Assembly (NCBI GenBank): GCA_964367585.1
Contig: CAYIYH010000003.1
Location: forward strand, 94,858-158,857
DNA: 64,000 bases
Direction: 5' to 3'
From: CAYJGJ01 sp964367585
Lineage (GTDB): Bacteria > Bacillota > Clostridia > Peptostreptococcales > Anaerovoracaceae
Shown here in pieces: positions 35,905 through 45,430 of this stretch. The position numbers and the translations under genes were made by a program. The first letter of the stretch is position 1. Every line of letters starts with the position of its first letter. The notes beneath the pieces are model-generated. The model was not told where the DNA came from and did no database searches. It was given only the letters and a program-made list of their open reading frames with translations.

Positions 35905-37445
35905 GCTCCAACCCTCCTTTCGTCTCGTTTGGCACCTGCCATGTACAAGCCGAGCTCTTGAATTTCTGTATTCTTTGGATCCAATTCCGCTACAATTTGG
36001 CCTTCGTACATAACGAGAATTCTGTCGCTGAGATTAAATACTTCATCTAGTTCAAAAGATACTAGTAGTACTGCTTTACCTTCATTCCTTTGCTTGATAA
36101 GTTGTTTGTGAATATATTCAATTGCGCCTACATCAAGTCCTCTTGTTGGCTGAACTGACATAAGGATATGTGCATTTTCTTCTATTTCTCTTGCAATAAT
36201 TGCCTTTTGTTGATTTCCTCCTGACATGCTTCCTACTATGGTTTTACTTCCCTTTGCACTACGTATGTCATACGATTCAACTAGTCTATCGGAATATTCG
36301 GTAATTTTATCAAACTTGATAAAACCCATTTTTTCATATTCAGTCTGGAAATATCTTTTTAAGATTAAATTTTGTTCTAACAAATATTCCAAAATGAGGC
36401 CATCTTTTTGTCTATCAGCCGGAATGTGTCCTATCCCTATATTGTTTTTCTTCCTAATAGAATAGTTAGTGACATCTTCGCCTTTTAGCTTAATATTACC
36501 GCCCGACATCGGCCCCATGCCGGTTAGTGCGTAAATTAACTCGTACTGTCCGTTTCCATCTATTCCGGCTATCGAAACAATCTCTCCTGCCTTGACATCA
36601 AAAGACACATTATTGACTTTCTGTTTTCCGCTTAGAGGATCTTTGACAGACAAATTATTAACTTCGAGGACGACATCGCCCGCACTCGATTCGTTTTTGG
36701 TTACCGCCAAATCAACTTTTCGACCAACCATCTTCTCGGATAATTCTTCTTTTGACGTAGATTCAACGTCTACAGTATCTATGTATTTACCTTTTCGCAA
36801 AATAGTGCATCTATCGGCTACAGCTTTTATTTCATTTAATTTGTGAGTGATAAATAGTATTGATTTTCCCTCTTCCACCAGACTGCGCATGATTTTCATT
36901 AATTCTTCTATTTCCTGAGGGGTCAATACGGCAGTCGGTTCATCCAAGATAAGAATTTCATTTTCTCTAAAAAGCATTTTTAGAATCTCGACACGCTGCT
37001 GCATTCCTACAGAAATATCTTCGACAATCGCATCAGGATCGACTTTTAATCCATATTTGTCGGACAGCTCTACGACTTTTTGACGAGCTCTATCCATTTG
37101 CAACACTGTCGCCTTAGTTTCTTCTACGCCAAGGATTATGTTTTGCAAGACAGTAAAATTCTTAACCAACTTAAAGTGTTGATGCACCATGCCTATACCC
37201 AAAGCGTTGGCATCGTTAGGGTTTTTTATGTTTACCACTTCTCCGTCTTTTTTGATGACACCTTTTTCCGGCTTATACATGCCAAAAAGAACACTCATCA
37301 AAGTGGATTTTCCTGCGCCATTCTCTCCGAGCAATGCATGGATTTCATTTTTTTTGAGTTTGAGTGTAACATTTTCGTTAGCAATAATCCCTGGAAATTC
37401 CTTTGTAATTTCAATCATCTCGATTATATAATTTTCTTCACTCAT
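35901..37445 (-). CDS. Nucleoside-type ABC transporter ATPase, two-domain (NupO-like)
   Basis: The 514-residue protein holds two ATPase domains. The first has Walker A GENGAGKST, signature ISVGMQQR and Walker B EILILDEPTAVLTP. The second has a degenerate Walker A (GIDGNGQYELI), a signature MSGGNQQK and an altered Walker B (LMSVQPTRGLDV). This asymmetry is usual for sugar and nucleoside ATPases of this class. It is the first gene of the operon. The substrate-binding BMP lipoprotein gene, usually upstream, is absent here. Confidence 0.94.
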   Translation of the reverse strand: MSEENYIIEMIEITKEFPGIIANENVTLKLKKNEIHALLGENGAGKSTLMSVLFGMYKPEKGVIKKDGEVVNIKNPNDANALGIGMVHQHFKLVKNFTVLQNIILGVEETKATVLQMDRARQKVVELSDKYGLKVDPDAIVEDISVGMQQRVEILKMLFRENEILILDEPTAVLTPQEIEELMKIMRSLVEEGKSILFITHKLNEIKAVADRCTILRKGKYIDTVDVESTSKEELSEKMVGRKVDLAVTKNESSAGDVVLEVNNLSVKDPLSGKQKVNNVSFDVKAGEIVSIAGIDGNGQYELIYALTGMGPMSGGNIKLKGEDVTNYSIRKKNNIGIGHIPADRQKDGLILEYLLEQNLILKRYFQTEYEKMGFIKFDKITEYSDRLVESYDIRSAKGSKTIVGSMSGGNQQKAIIAREIEENAHILMSVQPTRGLDVGAIEYIHKQLIKQRNEGKAVLLVSFELDEVFNLSDRILVMYEGQIVAELDPKNTEIQELGLYMAGAKRDERRVGA

Positions 37446-37485
37446 ACCGTCTCCTACTGTTAATTAAAAGTTGCGGATTAATACA

Positions 37486-37514
37486 AATATATTATCTATT
37501 ATTTTGTTGTACAA
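37486..37514 (-). promoter_or_regulatory. Possible promoter of the nucleoside transporter operon
   Basis: TTGTAC (37509-37514) and TATATT (37486-37491) are 17 bases apart. The gap of 161 bases is very AT-rich and other weak matches exist. No purine-riboswitch-like fold was recognised. Confidence 0.4.
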
Positions 37515-37606
37515 TACAAAAGTGCACGCTCTTCTCTATAATTTATTATTATGTTATATAATACAAAATGACAAGCGTCTATGTCACTGGATTTAATATT
37601 TTTATT

Positions 37607-38218
37607 TTAAATTATTTGATCTATGTATTTCTCAATATCGAAATCGTCTAGTGTACTTTCTTTATTTAGATAAAGTGGATGGTGAGGATGTCCATCTTTT
37701 GAAATTGCTCCCACACTATACCAACTGGCGTTCGTTGCACTTGCAATTTCGTAATAATCGACCAAACAATTTTTCAAATACGGCCTTTTAGAAATAATTG
37801 TTCCCCATGCTGCCCATATGTGATTTTTTTTATTAGTTAAGTTGAAAAGTGAGTTCTTACTTTTCTTTCCATTAAGCATTTTGCGAAATGTTCTTAAATT
37901 TTGAGAATGCATTTCTTCGTCTAAATAGAGTGGCAAATCATTTGGATTGGTTGCACGAAGTGGATATATGTTAAACATGATAAAACTATCGAAGCCAAAA
38001 TTATGTGCGAATCTTTGTACATTTTTTAGGGTAGGGTCTAGATTATCCGGGGCTGCCGTGCTTGGATTTATCCCGATGCAAAAAAGTGGGTTGTCACCCC
38101 TAGTACCCAAAATAAACCTATGAGACTTGTCTTCTGTCTGTTCATAAATCCATTTTTTCTCGTCATACGGACAATCTTTTACATTCGATATAGTTTCCAA
38201 ACTCATGCTACTAGTCAC
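37607..38218 (-). CDS. DUF1643 domain protein
   Basis: The 203-residue protein has the DUF1643 pattern: HRFILGTRGDNPLFCIGINPSTAAPDNLDPTLKNVQRFAHNFGFDSFIMFNIYPLRAT, and later SVGAISKDGHPHHPLYL. The family is widespread and without a known function. It starts at a GTG (or an ATG four codons in) 3 bases after the asnS stop codon, so the two are cotranscribed. Confidence 0.85.
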   Translation of the reverse strand: MTSSMSLETISNVKDCPYDEKKWIYEQTEDKSHRFILGTRGDNPLFCIGINPSTAAPDNLDPTLKNVQRFAHNFGFDSFIMFNIYPLRATNPNDLPLYLDEEMHSQNLRTFRKMLNGKKSKNSLFNLTNKKNHIWAAWGTIISKRPYLKNCLVDYYEIASATNASWYSVGAISKDGHPHHPLYLNKESTLDDFDIEKYIDQII

Positions 38219-38221
38219 CGG

Positions 38222-39616
38222 TTAAAATTCCGCCGACTTCGGAGTCCTTGGAAACGGTTGAACATCTCGTATATTAGAAATACCTGTAAGGTACATCAAG
38301 ATACGTTCAAAACCAAGTCCATACCCTGCATGTTTTACCCCACCATACTTGCGAAGATCCATATACCACCAATAATCTTTTGAATCTAAGCCCATTTCTT
38401 GCATACGTTTATCCAATACATCGAAGCGTTCTTCTCTTTGACTGCCACCGATTATCTCTCCTACACCTGGAACCAGCAAGTCAAACGCAGCAACTGTTTT
38501 GTTGTCATCATTTGTCCTCATGTAAAACGCCTTAATGTCTTTTGGATAATCTGTCACAAAAAGAGGTTTCTTAAAATGGACCTCTGTCAGATAGCGTTCG
38601 TGTTCTGTTTGTAAATCCACACCCCATTCGACTGGATACTCAAATTCTTTATTTGATTTTAATAATATATCTATTGCTTCGGTATAGGTTGCTTTGGCAA
38701 AATTCGCAGCAACTATAGACTTCAGCCTTTCGATTAGACCTTTATCGACAAAACTGTTAAAGAATGCCATTTCCTCCGGTGCGTGTTCGAGGACATAATT
38801 AATGATATATTTAATCATATTTTCTGCCAACACCATATCGTCCTCCAGGTCGGCAAACGCTATTTCGGGTTCTATCATCCAAAATTCAGAAGCATGCCTA
38901 GTGGTGTTAGAATTTTCCGCCCTAAATGTCGGCCCAAATGTATATACGTTACGGAATGCCATTGCGAATACTTCCGCCTCTAGCTGTCCGCTCACGGTAA
39001 GACTTGTTTCCTTACCAAAAAAATCTTGTTTGTAATCGACATTTCCCTCCTCATCTAGTGGAGGATTCATCATGTCTAAAGATGTCACTCTAAACATTTC
39101 ACCTGCTCCCTCGCAATCGCTACCCGTTATTATTGGTGTATGTACATAGACAAAGTGTTGGTCTTGAAAAAATTTGTGGATGGCATATGCCACGAGTGAA
39201 CGTACTCTAAATGCTGCACTAAAAGTATTACTCCTAGGCCTTAAATGTGCGATTTCACGCAAAAATTCCATCGTATGTCTTTTGTTTTGGAGCGGATAGT
39301 CGCTATCAGAAAGTGCTTCTACTACAATCTCTTGCGCTTTAATTTCAAATTTTTGTTTTGCTTCCGGAGTTAAAACTAATGTCCCTACAACCTTTACAGC
39401 AGCATAAATAGTCAACTTTGAAATTTCATCATAATTATCTACAAACTCGGGCTCATAAACTACTTGCACAGATTGAAAGAACGTGCCATCATTAATATCA
39501 AGAAATCCAAATTTATTTGAATTCCTATTATTCTTTACCCATCCTTTTACGACGATTTGTTTTCCTTCAAAATACGAATAATCCTTGTATAATTGCCTGA
39601 TTTGAATATCTTTCAT
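38222..39616 (-). CDS. asnS: Asparaginyl-tRNA synthetase
   Basis: The 464-residue class IIb synthetase has an N-terminal OB-fold anticodon-binding domain (VVKGWVKNNRNSNKFGFLDINDG), motif 1 around LRPRSNTFSAAFRVRS, motif 2 TFRAENSNTTRHASEFWMIEPE and motif 3 GYGLGFERILMYLTG. The His in RHASEFWM and the Asn-type binding pocket favour AsnRS over AspRS. AAGGAG lies about 15 bases ahead of the ATG. Confidence 0.96.
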   Translation of the reverse strand: MKDIQIRQLYKDYSYFEGKQIVVKGWVKNNRNSNKFGFLDINDGTFFQSVQVVYEPEFVDNYDEISKLTIYAAVKVVGTLVLTPEAKQKFEIKAQEIVVEALSDSDYPLQNKRHTMEFLREIAHLRPRSNTFSAAFRVRSLVAYAIHKFFQDQHFVYVHTPIITGSDCEGAGEMFRVTSLDMMNPPLDEEGNVDYKQDFFGKETSLTVSGQLEAEVFAMAFRNVYTFGPTFRAENSNTTRHASEFWMIEPEIAFADLEDDMVLAENMIKYIINYVLEHAPEEMAFFNSFVDKGLIERLKSIVAANFAKATYTEAIDILLKSNKEFEYPVEWGVDLQTEHERYLTEVHFKKPLFVTDYPKDIKAFYMRTNDDNKTVAAFDLLVPGVGEIIGGSQREERFDVLDKRMQEMGLDSKDYWWYMDLRKYGGVKHAGYGLGFERILMYLTGISNIRDVQPFPRTPKSAEF

Positions 39617-39658
39617 CTGATAGTCTTTTAACTCCTTTTTATTTCGTTATAATTTGAC

Positions 39659-39697
39659 AATAATCTGCAATACAACCAAAGTCGTACGCAGATTATT
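39659..39697. repeat. Inverted repeat between lysS and asnS
   Basis: AATAATCTGC and GCAGATTATT form a perfect 10-base stem with a 19-base loop just after the lysS stop codon. No clear U-run follows, so it is only a weak terminator candidate. Confidence 0.45.
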
Positions 39698-39704
39698 TAT
39701 TTTA

Positions 39705-41240
39705 CTATTCTATTGGCTTCATAGTAGGGAATAGAATAATGTCTCTAATTGTTGGAGAATCCGTTATTAGCATTATTACTCTATCAATTCCAATTCCAAG
39801 CCCGCCGGTAGGAGGCAATCCAACTTCTAGGGCGTTGACAAAGTCCATGTCCATAGGGTGTGCTTCATCGTCTTCCCCGGAATCAAGCTGTGCTTGCTGC
39901 TCCGTGAATCTTTCAAGTTGATCGATAGGGTCATTAAGTTCAGAAAATGCATTTGCAACTTCCCAACCATTAATGTATGCCTCAAATCTTCTAGTGATTC
40001 GAGGATCTTTTGGATCTCTCTTTGAGAGCGGAGATATTTCCACGGGATGCCCGATTACAAACACAGGTCCGTCGAGGAATCCTTTCTTTTCTTCGCAGTA
40101 CATTTCAAAAAGCTCTGCTATTATTTTTCCCCTGGTCCACTTGCTTGCATCTTCCTTATCGATACCAAGTTTTATCCCTGCGTCGCGCGCTTCTTCGTCC
40201 GAATCAATTATATTAAAGTCAATTCCAGCAACTTCCGCAACCGCATCGGTCATGTTAATTTTTCTCCATGGTGGAGTAACATCGAACGACTTTCCTTGAT
40301 ATGTGATTATCGGCGATCCATTTATTTCCATGGCAGCCTTGTATACGACTTGCTCTGTGATATCGAGTACATTTTCCATGTTCCCATATGCCATGTAGCA
40401 TTCCATGCTTGTGAATTCCGGGTTGTGGTTTTTGTCCATACCCTCATTTCTAAACATCTTACCCATTTCATATACTCTATCTAAGCCGCCGACTACGAGT
40501 CTCTTAAGAAATAACTCGTTAGAAATCCTAAGTTTCATTTCTATGTCGAGAGTGTTATGATGCGTTGAAAATGGCCTAGCATTCGCTCCGCCGGCAATAG
40601 TCGTCAAAATAGGAGTGTCTACTTCCAAGAAATCGTAATCATCCTCCAAAGTTCTTCGGACAGAATTAATTATTTTAGATCTTTTGATGAAAGTTTCTTT
40701 CACTTCCGGATTGACTATAAGGTCTACATATCTTTGACGATATCTCAGGTCTGTGTCTTTCAACCCATGAAATTTGTTTGGTAGCACTTGCAGTGATTTT
40801 GTAAGTAAAACAAGCTTCTCAACCTTAATCGATATCTCCCCATGCTTAGTTTTGAAAACCGAACCTTCTATTCCAACTATGTCTCCGATATCATAACTTT
40901 GGAAGAAGTCATAGTTTTCATCGCCTATAGCATCTTTTCTAACATAACACTGGATACGCCCCTGTTTGTCTTGTATGTCTATGAAAGAAGCTTTTCCCAT
41001 ATGTCTAAACGCCATAAGTCTTCCTGCACAAGAAACGGCGGAACCTTCCATCTTATCAAAATTATTCTTAATGTCTTCAGAGTATGCTGATAGCTCCCAA
41101 CTTTCTTCTAAAAACGGGTTTCTCCCTGCTTCTTGTAAGCTTTTCAGTTTTTCTCTTCTTATTTGTCTCTGTTCACCTATTTTTTCTTGCGTTAGTTCTT
41201 CTTCAATATTGACATCAAGAACTTCATTTTCTTTGCTCAT
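39705..41240 (-). CDS. lysS: Lysyl-tRNA synthetase, class II
   Basis: The 511-residue enzyme has an OB-fold domain (AVSCAGRLMAFRHMGKASFIDIQDKQGRIQCYV), the motif ARPFSTHHNTLDIEMKLRISNELFLKRL, motif 2 MFRNEGMDKNHNPEFTSMECYMAYG and motif 3 GLGIGIDRVIML. It charges tRNA-Lys. It follows greA by 47 bases, a conserved gene order in Firmicutes. AGGGTG precedes the ATG. Confidence 0.97.
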   Translation of the reverse strand: MSKENEVLDVNIEEELTQEKIGEQRQIRREKLKSLQEAGRNPFLEESWELSAYSEDIKNNFDKMEGSAVSCAGRLMAFRHMGKASFIDIQDKQGRIQCYVRKDAIGDENYDFFQSYDIGDIVGIEGSVFKTKHGEISIKVEKLVLLTKSLQVLPNKFHGLKDTDLRYRQRYVDLIVNPEVKETFIKRSKIINSVRRTLEDDYDFLEVDTPILTTIAGGANARPFSTHHNTLDIEMKLRISNELFLKRLVVGGLDRVYEMGKMFRNEGMDKNHNPEFTSMECYMAYGNMENVLDITEQVVYKAAMEINGSPIITYQGKSFDVTPPWRKINMTDAVAEVAGIDFNIIDSDEEARDAGIKLGIDKEDASKWTRGKIIAELFEMYCEEKKGFLDGPVFVIGHPVEISPLSKRDPKDPRITRRFEAYINGWEVANAFSELNDPIDQLERFTEQQAQLDSGEDDEAHPMDMDFVNALEVGLPPTGGLGIGIDRVIMLITDSPTIRDIILFPTMKPIE

Positions 41241-41287
41241 TTTCGCACCCTATTTCCTTAATGTTATTCCATGCTATATCGTATAAC

Positions 41288-41761
41288 TTACTTATTGATA
41301 CTTACTACTTCGAAAGCCATCGGGCCGTCCGGAACGACGATATCAATCCTGTCTCCGATTTTTTTGCCCATGAGGGCCTTTCCGACGATCGAATCATTTG
41401 AGATTCTTCCTTGTAAAGGATCGGATTCCGCACTACCTACAATTTGAAAATCTGTACATTCCTTCGAACTCAAATTCTTGACTTTTACAAACAATCCGAC
41501 ATTAACCACGTCATCATTTATATCTTTTTCGTTTATAACCTTAGCTTTTCTAAGTGTATTTTCTATCTTGCTAATTTTTATTTCCAGTTCGGCCTGTTCG
41601 TCTTTTGCAGCATCATATTCTGCATTTTCGGACAAATCCCCATATGCCATCGCTTCTTTTAGGCGTGCCGCAACTTCTAATCTGCGAACGGATGTAAGCT
41701 CCTCCAGCTCCTCTGTCAATTGTGCATGCCCTTCTTGCGTCAGTAATATATCATCTTCCAT
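41288..41761 (-). CDS. greA: Transcription elongation factor GreA
   Basis: The 157-residue protein has an N-terminal coiled coil with the acidic tip AMAYGDLSENAEYDAAKDEQ and a C-terminal FKBP-like domain (ISNDSIVGKALMGKKIGDRIDIVVPDGPMAFEVVSI). It restarts backtracked RNA polymerase by stimulating transcript cleavage. A GGAG lies upstream of the ATG. It is first in the greA-lysS operon. Confidence 0.97.
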   Translation of the reverse strand: MEDDILLTQEGHAQLTEELEELTSVRRLEVAARLKEAMAYGDLSENAEYDAAKDEQAELEIKISKIENTLRKAKVINEKDINDDVVNVGLFVKVKNLSSKECTDFQIVGSAESDPLQGRISNDSIVGKALMGKKIGDRIDIVVPDGPMAFEVVSINK

Positions 41762-41804
41762 TTATTTATTTGCTCCTTTCAAAAGAACTATTTATTGATG
41801 TGGT

Positions 41805-41833
41805 ATTATATAGTATTTACAGTTAATTGTCAA
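41805..41833 (-). promoter_or_regulatory. Promoter of greA-lysS
   Basis: A full consensus TTGACA (41828-41833), 17-base spacer and TATAAT (41805-41810). It predicts a strong constitutive promoter with a leader of about 38 bases. Confidence 0.88.
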
Positions 41834-41914
41834 TATTAGCAAGTTGAATTCTGCTTTTATCAGGATTCAAATCATTTTTTATATATAACTACAATCATCT
41901 TTATCTTGTAGCCC

Positions 41915-43090
41915 TCACTCGTTTGCGGCCTCAATGATTTTATTCTCATTATTTACGACTTCTATTAACTGTTCATTCTTTAATTTCTTTATTGCCCACA
42001 CTCTAAAAATTGTATAAATTACTGAGAAAAGTGGAATAAATGTCAACATTCCGATTACACCCATTAAATTCGCTCCAACAGTAATTGCCACAAGAACCCA
42101 AATCGATGGTAATCCGACGGAATTACCTACAACCACAGGATAAATTAAATTCCCCTCGATTTGTTGCAATACCAAAAATAATACAACAAATAATAGAGCT
42201 TGCACGGGATTAACCATTAGTATTAAAAATCCCCCAATTGCGCAACCAATAAATCCACCAACAATAGGAATGAGCGCAGTAACCCCAAGCAATACACTTA
42301 TAAGTAACGCGTATGGGAAACGGAAAATTGTCATTGCAACGAAAAACATTACTCCGAAAATAAAAGCTTCCATGCATTGTCCAGATAAGAAGTTTGCAAA
42401 TGAATCTGAAGTAAGTTTTTGGATTTCAAACATCCTCTTTGCAACTGATTTGGGGAAAATAGCGTAAATTGCGAGCTTAACTTGTCTTCCTAAGTTTTCT
42501 TTTTTCATCAACACGTATATGGAAAAAATAAAGCCGATAACAAAGGAAATCACTCCCGAAACAATCGACGATATTATTGCCACACCAGAATTAACTGCAC
42601 CTGATGCAATGCTATTTAAGCTATTTATTAGAACTGTTTCAATTGAGTTATAATCTATATCAAGCTCCATCAACTGTAGACCAACAGATGTTAGCCATTC
42701 TCTATTTTGATCATAGTAAGATTCTAACATATCGAAAGCCTGCGGAATTTGATCTATGATCATTCCAATTGTGCTAACAATTTCAGGAATTATTACATTC
42801 AGCAATAAAAAAATACCACCCGAAATTAATAGCAATACTATTAGATAGGCAATTGGTCGATGTAGTTTCTTTAACTTTTGATTCTTTCCAAACACCTTTC
42901 GTTCTATCCACCGCATCGGAACATTAATAATAAATGCGATGGCGAGTCCTAACACAAACGGCTCAACCACTCCATATATAAAGTTTAGACTATTTATCAT
43001 TAGTTCATAGTTTTGAAGCATCCACCAGAAAGTTATTCCCAAGATTATTAGTAGCAGAGGCTGTAAAAATCCTTTTTTCTTTAGATTCAT
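41915..43090 (-). CDS. AI-2E family (PerM-like) membrane protein
   Basis: The 391-residue protein has about eight membrane segments, a long amphipathic region after the third segment, and the C-terminal block PIVGGFIGCAIGGFLILMVNPVQALLFVVLFLVLQQIEGNLIYPVVVGNSVGLPSIWVL, which is diagnostic of the family. Members have been linked to autoinducer-2 export and to Na+/H+ exchange; the substrate here is unknown. AAGGAAA precedes the ATG. Confidence 0.88.
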   Translation of the reverse strand: MNLKKKGFLQPLLLIILGITFWWMLQNYELMINSLNFIYGVVEPFVLGLAIAFIINVPMRWIERKVFGKNQKLKKLHRPIAYLIVLLLISGGIFLLLNVIIPEIVSTIGMIIDQIPQAFDMLESYYDQNREWLTSVGLQLMELDIDYNSIETVLINSLNSIASGAVNSGVAIISSIVSGVISFVIGFIFSIYVLMKKENLGRQVKLAIYAIFPKSVAKRMFEIQKLTSDSFANFLSGQCMEAFIFGVMFFVAMTIFRFPYALLISVLLGVTALIPIVGGFIGCAIGGFLILMVNPVQALLFVVLFLVLQQIEGNLIYPVVVGNSVGLPSIWVLVAITVGANLMGVIGMLTFIPLFSVIYTIFRVWAIKKLKNEQLIEVVNNENKIIEAANE

Positions 43091-43115
43091 ATCAATTTCC
43101 TTTCCACATTTAAGA

Positions 43116-43916
43116 TTATTTTCTATCTTTATCTAAATATTTTAAGCCATATTGCGCTTCCACATTGACACCACCTTCAATAGGATTTCCATTTTCATCT
43201 GTCTTACCGTCTTTTTTTCGTGTCATGAAAGTGTACATTTCATCTGCTCTGTCATCTTCACCACTAGGAATTTGACTTTTTTGCATATATATGTCAATTT
43301 TGGTATTAAATGCTGCCTCAGAAACAAACCTTATATTAATCGATGTCAGTGTTTTATTGAGAACATCAGGAATATAGTTGTATAACAAATCATGATAGTT
43401 CGTATTGTTCATGTGATAATTCAAATCTATATCCATAGGCATTATGAGTTTTTCATCGACTTTTTTAAATTCTGTATTTTTATCTAGCCTGAATCGATCT
43501 TTTAAAGCAAGAGGATACTCCTCTTCGACGTTGTATCCCGACAAATCAACTTCCTTCGACTTGTATATCCTCTCTGTTTTTGGGCTAACTACCGCCCAAG
43601 TTGCAATTGCTCTTGCAATTATTTTTTCTCCTTGCCTTATACAATAAGATCTATGTGACGATGCTGCCTTAATCTTACTTATCCAAGTATCAATTTCAAA
43701 CTCATCATACTTACCCATTTGTTCATAAATTTCAACTCCAAACCTTGTTGTCACAAAAGCCTGATCATTTAAAAGAAATTCCTCATATGATGGCCTAGAA
43801 TGAATCATATTATAATCTCCAGCTTCATTCAGATAACGAAGCAGTGAAGACGGTTTGACTATATTATTTAAATCGATATCCGCGAGATGGACTTTTGATT
43901 TTACTGTGAATTTCAT
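43116..43916 (-). CDS. Acyl-ACP thioesterase
   Basis: The 266-residue protein has two hotdog folds. The first begins VHLADIDLNNIVKPSSLLRYLNEAGDYNM. The second has the catalytic region MDIDLNYHMNNTNYHDLL with the Asn and His of the plant/bacterial FatA/B-type family. It releases free fatty acids from acyl-ACP. AAGGG lies upstream of the ATG. It precedes the PerM-like gene by 25 bases. Confidence 0.88.
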   Translation of the reverse strand: MKFTVKSKVHLADIDLNNIVKPSSLLRYLNEAGDYNMIHSRPSYEEFLLNDQAFVTTRFGVEIYEQMGKYDEFEIDTWISKIKAASSHRSYCIRQGEKIIARAIATWAVVSPKTERIYKSKEVDLSGYNVEEEYPLALKDRFRLDKNTEFKKVDEKLIMPMDIDLNYHMNNTNYHDLLYNYIPDVLNKTLTSINIRFVSEAAFNTKIDIYMQKSQIPSGEDDRADEMYTFMTRKKDGKTDENGNPIEGGVNVEAQYGLKYLDKDRK

Positions 43917-44048
43917 TATTTTATAACCCTTTCCTGTATATAAACTTTTATTTACAATTATTTCGATCCATTTATACTTCTGTGAAAAATAAGTTATAAA
44001 CGTAATTATAATAATATGTTGGGGATCCTTACTTTATTCCATAAAACA

Positions 44049-45407
44049 CTAGTCAATTAGAGTATTCATCCATTTTTTGCTGAAAAATCTAGGCAAACAA
44101 GCCATTGCTTTTAATAATACTACACCTTCAACCATTATCATTGCAATAGGTAACGTCAACTTTAATGCAACCACTGCAAAATATGCTATCACAACTTGTA
44201 GTATAATATTAAAAACTATCTCTAATACCATAGCGTATTTTGTGTCTCCCCCCGCTCGGAAAAATCCAACGGAAAATAAATACGAAAACATTTTAGGAAT
44301 TACAGATATAGACATTATCCTGATACATAACAGCAGTAAATTTTTTGTTGAGGCATCAAAATTATAAAAATTGGTTACTGGCTCACTGATAATCAATAAA
44401 AAGCTAACAACAAATACGAGTAATATTATTGACAATCTTAGCGCCTTTTTCGAATAATAGTACGCTTCTTCTTTTTCACCCCTACCTAAACTATATCCTA
44501 TTACCATAGCACATGCATTCCCGATTCCGAAAAAGACTGACTGTAGTAATTCCGTCAGAACATGCGTCGCCTGGACAACTGCAAGCGCCGAAGTTCCTAT
44601 TTGCCCATAAATCGCAAAAACCAACGTTACTGACATCGACCATGCAACCTCCGTTAGGACTACAGGGAGGGATATTTTTGTTATTTTGGCGAGTAATTCT
44701 TTTGAGAATCCAAAAAAACAACTGAATGGAACATTAAAACAGTGATTTTTATTCATACGAATATAAATTATTAGAACTAAAAATTCAAATATTCTTGCTA
44801 TCAATGTTGCCATTGCGGCGCCTCTAACCCCTAGTGGATCTATATTTTCTGTGCCAAATATCAAAATATAATTTAATATAACATTTATGCATAATGCGGT
44901 TGCATTGATTAGAGTAACCATATTCATCTTTTGTATCACTCTGGAATTATAGCTTATTACAAACGAAATTCCTGAGAAAAAGAATGAAAAAGATGCTATC
45001 CGTAAGTAGTCGACACCATGTCCTATGACTGTAGCCTCATGGGAAAATAGGCTTATTATCTGTGGTGCAAAAATTATCGAAATGAGTATAGTAAAAAAAG
45101 AAAGTAAAGTAGCGACAACTATGTCTATACCGACTACTTTTCTTACCCCGTCCTCGTTGCCGACTCCATAATATTGTGCAGCAATAACCGAACCGCCACT
45201 AAACATGCCAAAAAGACAAACTGCAAATAGAAAATAAACCTGATTGGCTACACCTACACCTGCTAGCTCCTCTTCTCCCAAAGTTCCTATCATCATCGTA
45301 TCAATCAAGTTCAAACCCATTACGAGTATGTTTTGTGCCAGAACTGGAATTCCTATTGTCATGATCTTACTATAAAAGTACTTATCATCACCTATTTTTT
45401 TTGTCAT
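44049..45407 (-). CDS. MATE-family efflux transporter
   Basis: The 452-residue protein has about 12 membrane segments and MATE motifs, including YSKIMTIGIPVLAQNILVMGLNLIDTMMIG at the start, SGGSVIAAQYYG and GFFRAGGDTKYAMV in the second half. It differs clearly from the MATE pump at 24914-26284. It is the last gene after pgsA, valS and the lipid kinase and may be read from the same message. The ribosome site is weak. Confidence 0.9.
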   Translation of the reverse strand: MTKKIGDDKYFYSKIMTIGIPVLAQNILVMGLNLIDTMMIGTLGEEELAGVGVANQVYFLFAVCLFGMFSGGSVIAAQYYGVGNEDGVRKVVGIDIVVATLLSFFTILISIIFAPQIISLFSHEATVIGHGVDYLRIASFSFFFSGISFVISYNSRVIQKMNMVTLINATALCINVILNYILIFGTENIDPLGVRGAAMATLIARIFEFLVLIIYIRMNKNHCFNVPFSCFFGFSKELLAKITKISLPVVLTEVAWSMSVTLVFAIYGQIGTSALAVVQATHVLTELLQSVFFGIGNACAMVIGYSLGRGEKEEAYYYSKKALRLSIILLVFVVSFLLIISEPVTNFYNFDASTKNLLLLCIRIMSISVIPKMFSYLFSVGFFRAGGDTKYAMVLEIVFNIILQVVIAYFAVVALKLTLPIAMIMVEGVVLLKAMACLPRFFSKKWMNTLID

Positions 45408-45430
45408 TATATGTCCATTTAATCTTTATA

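Noticed and set aside
37446..37606. Purine riboswitch ahead of the nucleoside transporter operon
   Set aside because: The stretch is AT-rich with no conserved purine-aptamer loops visible.
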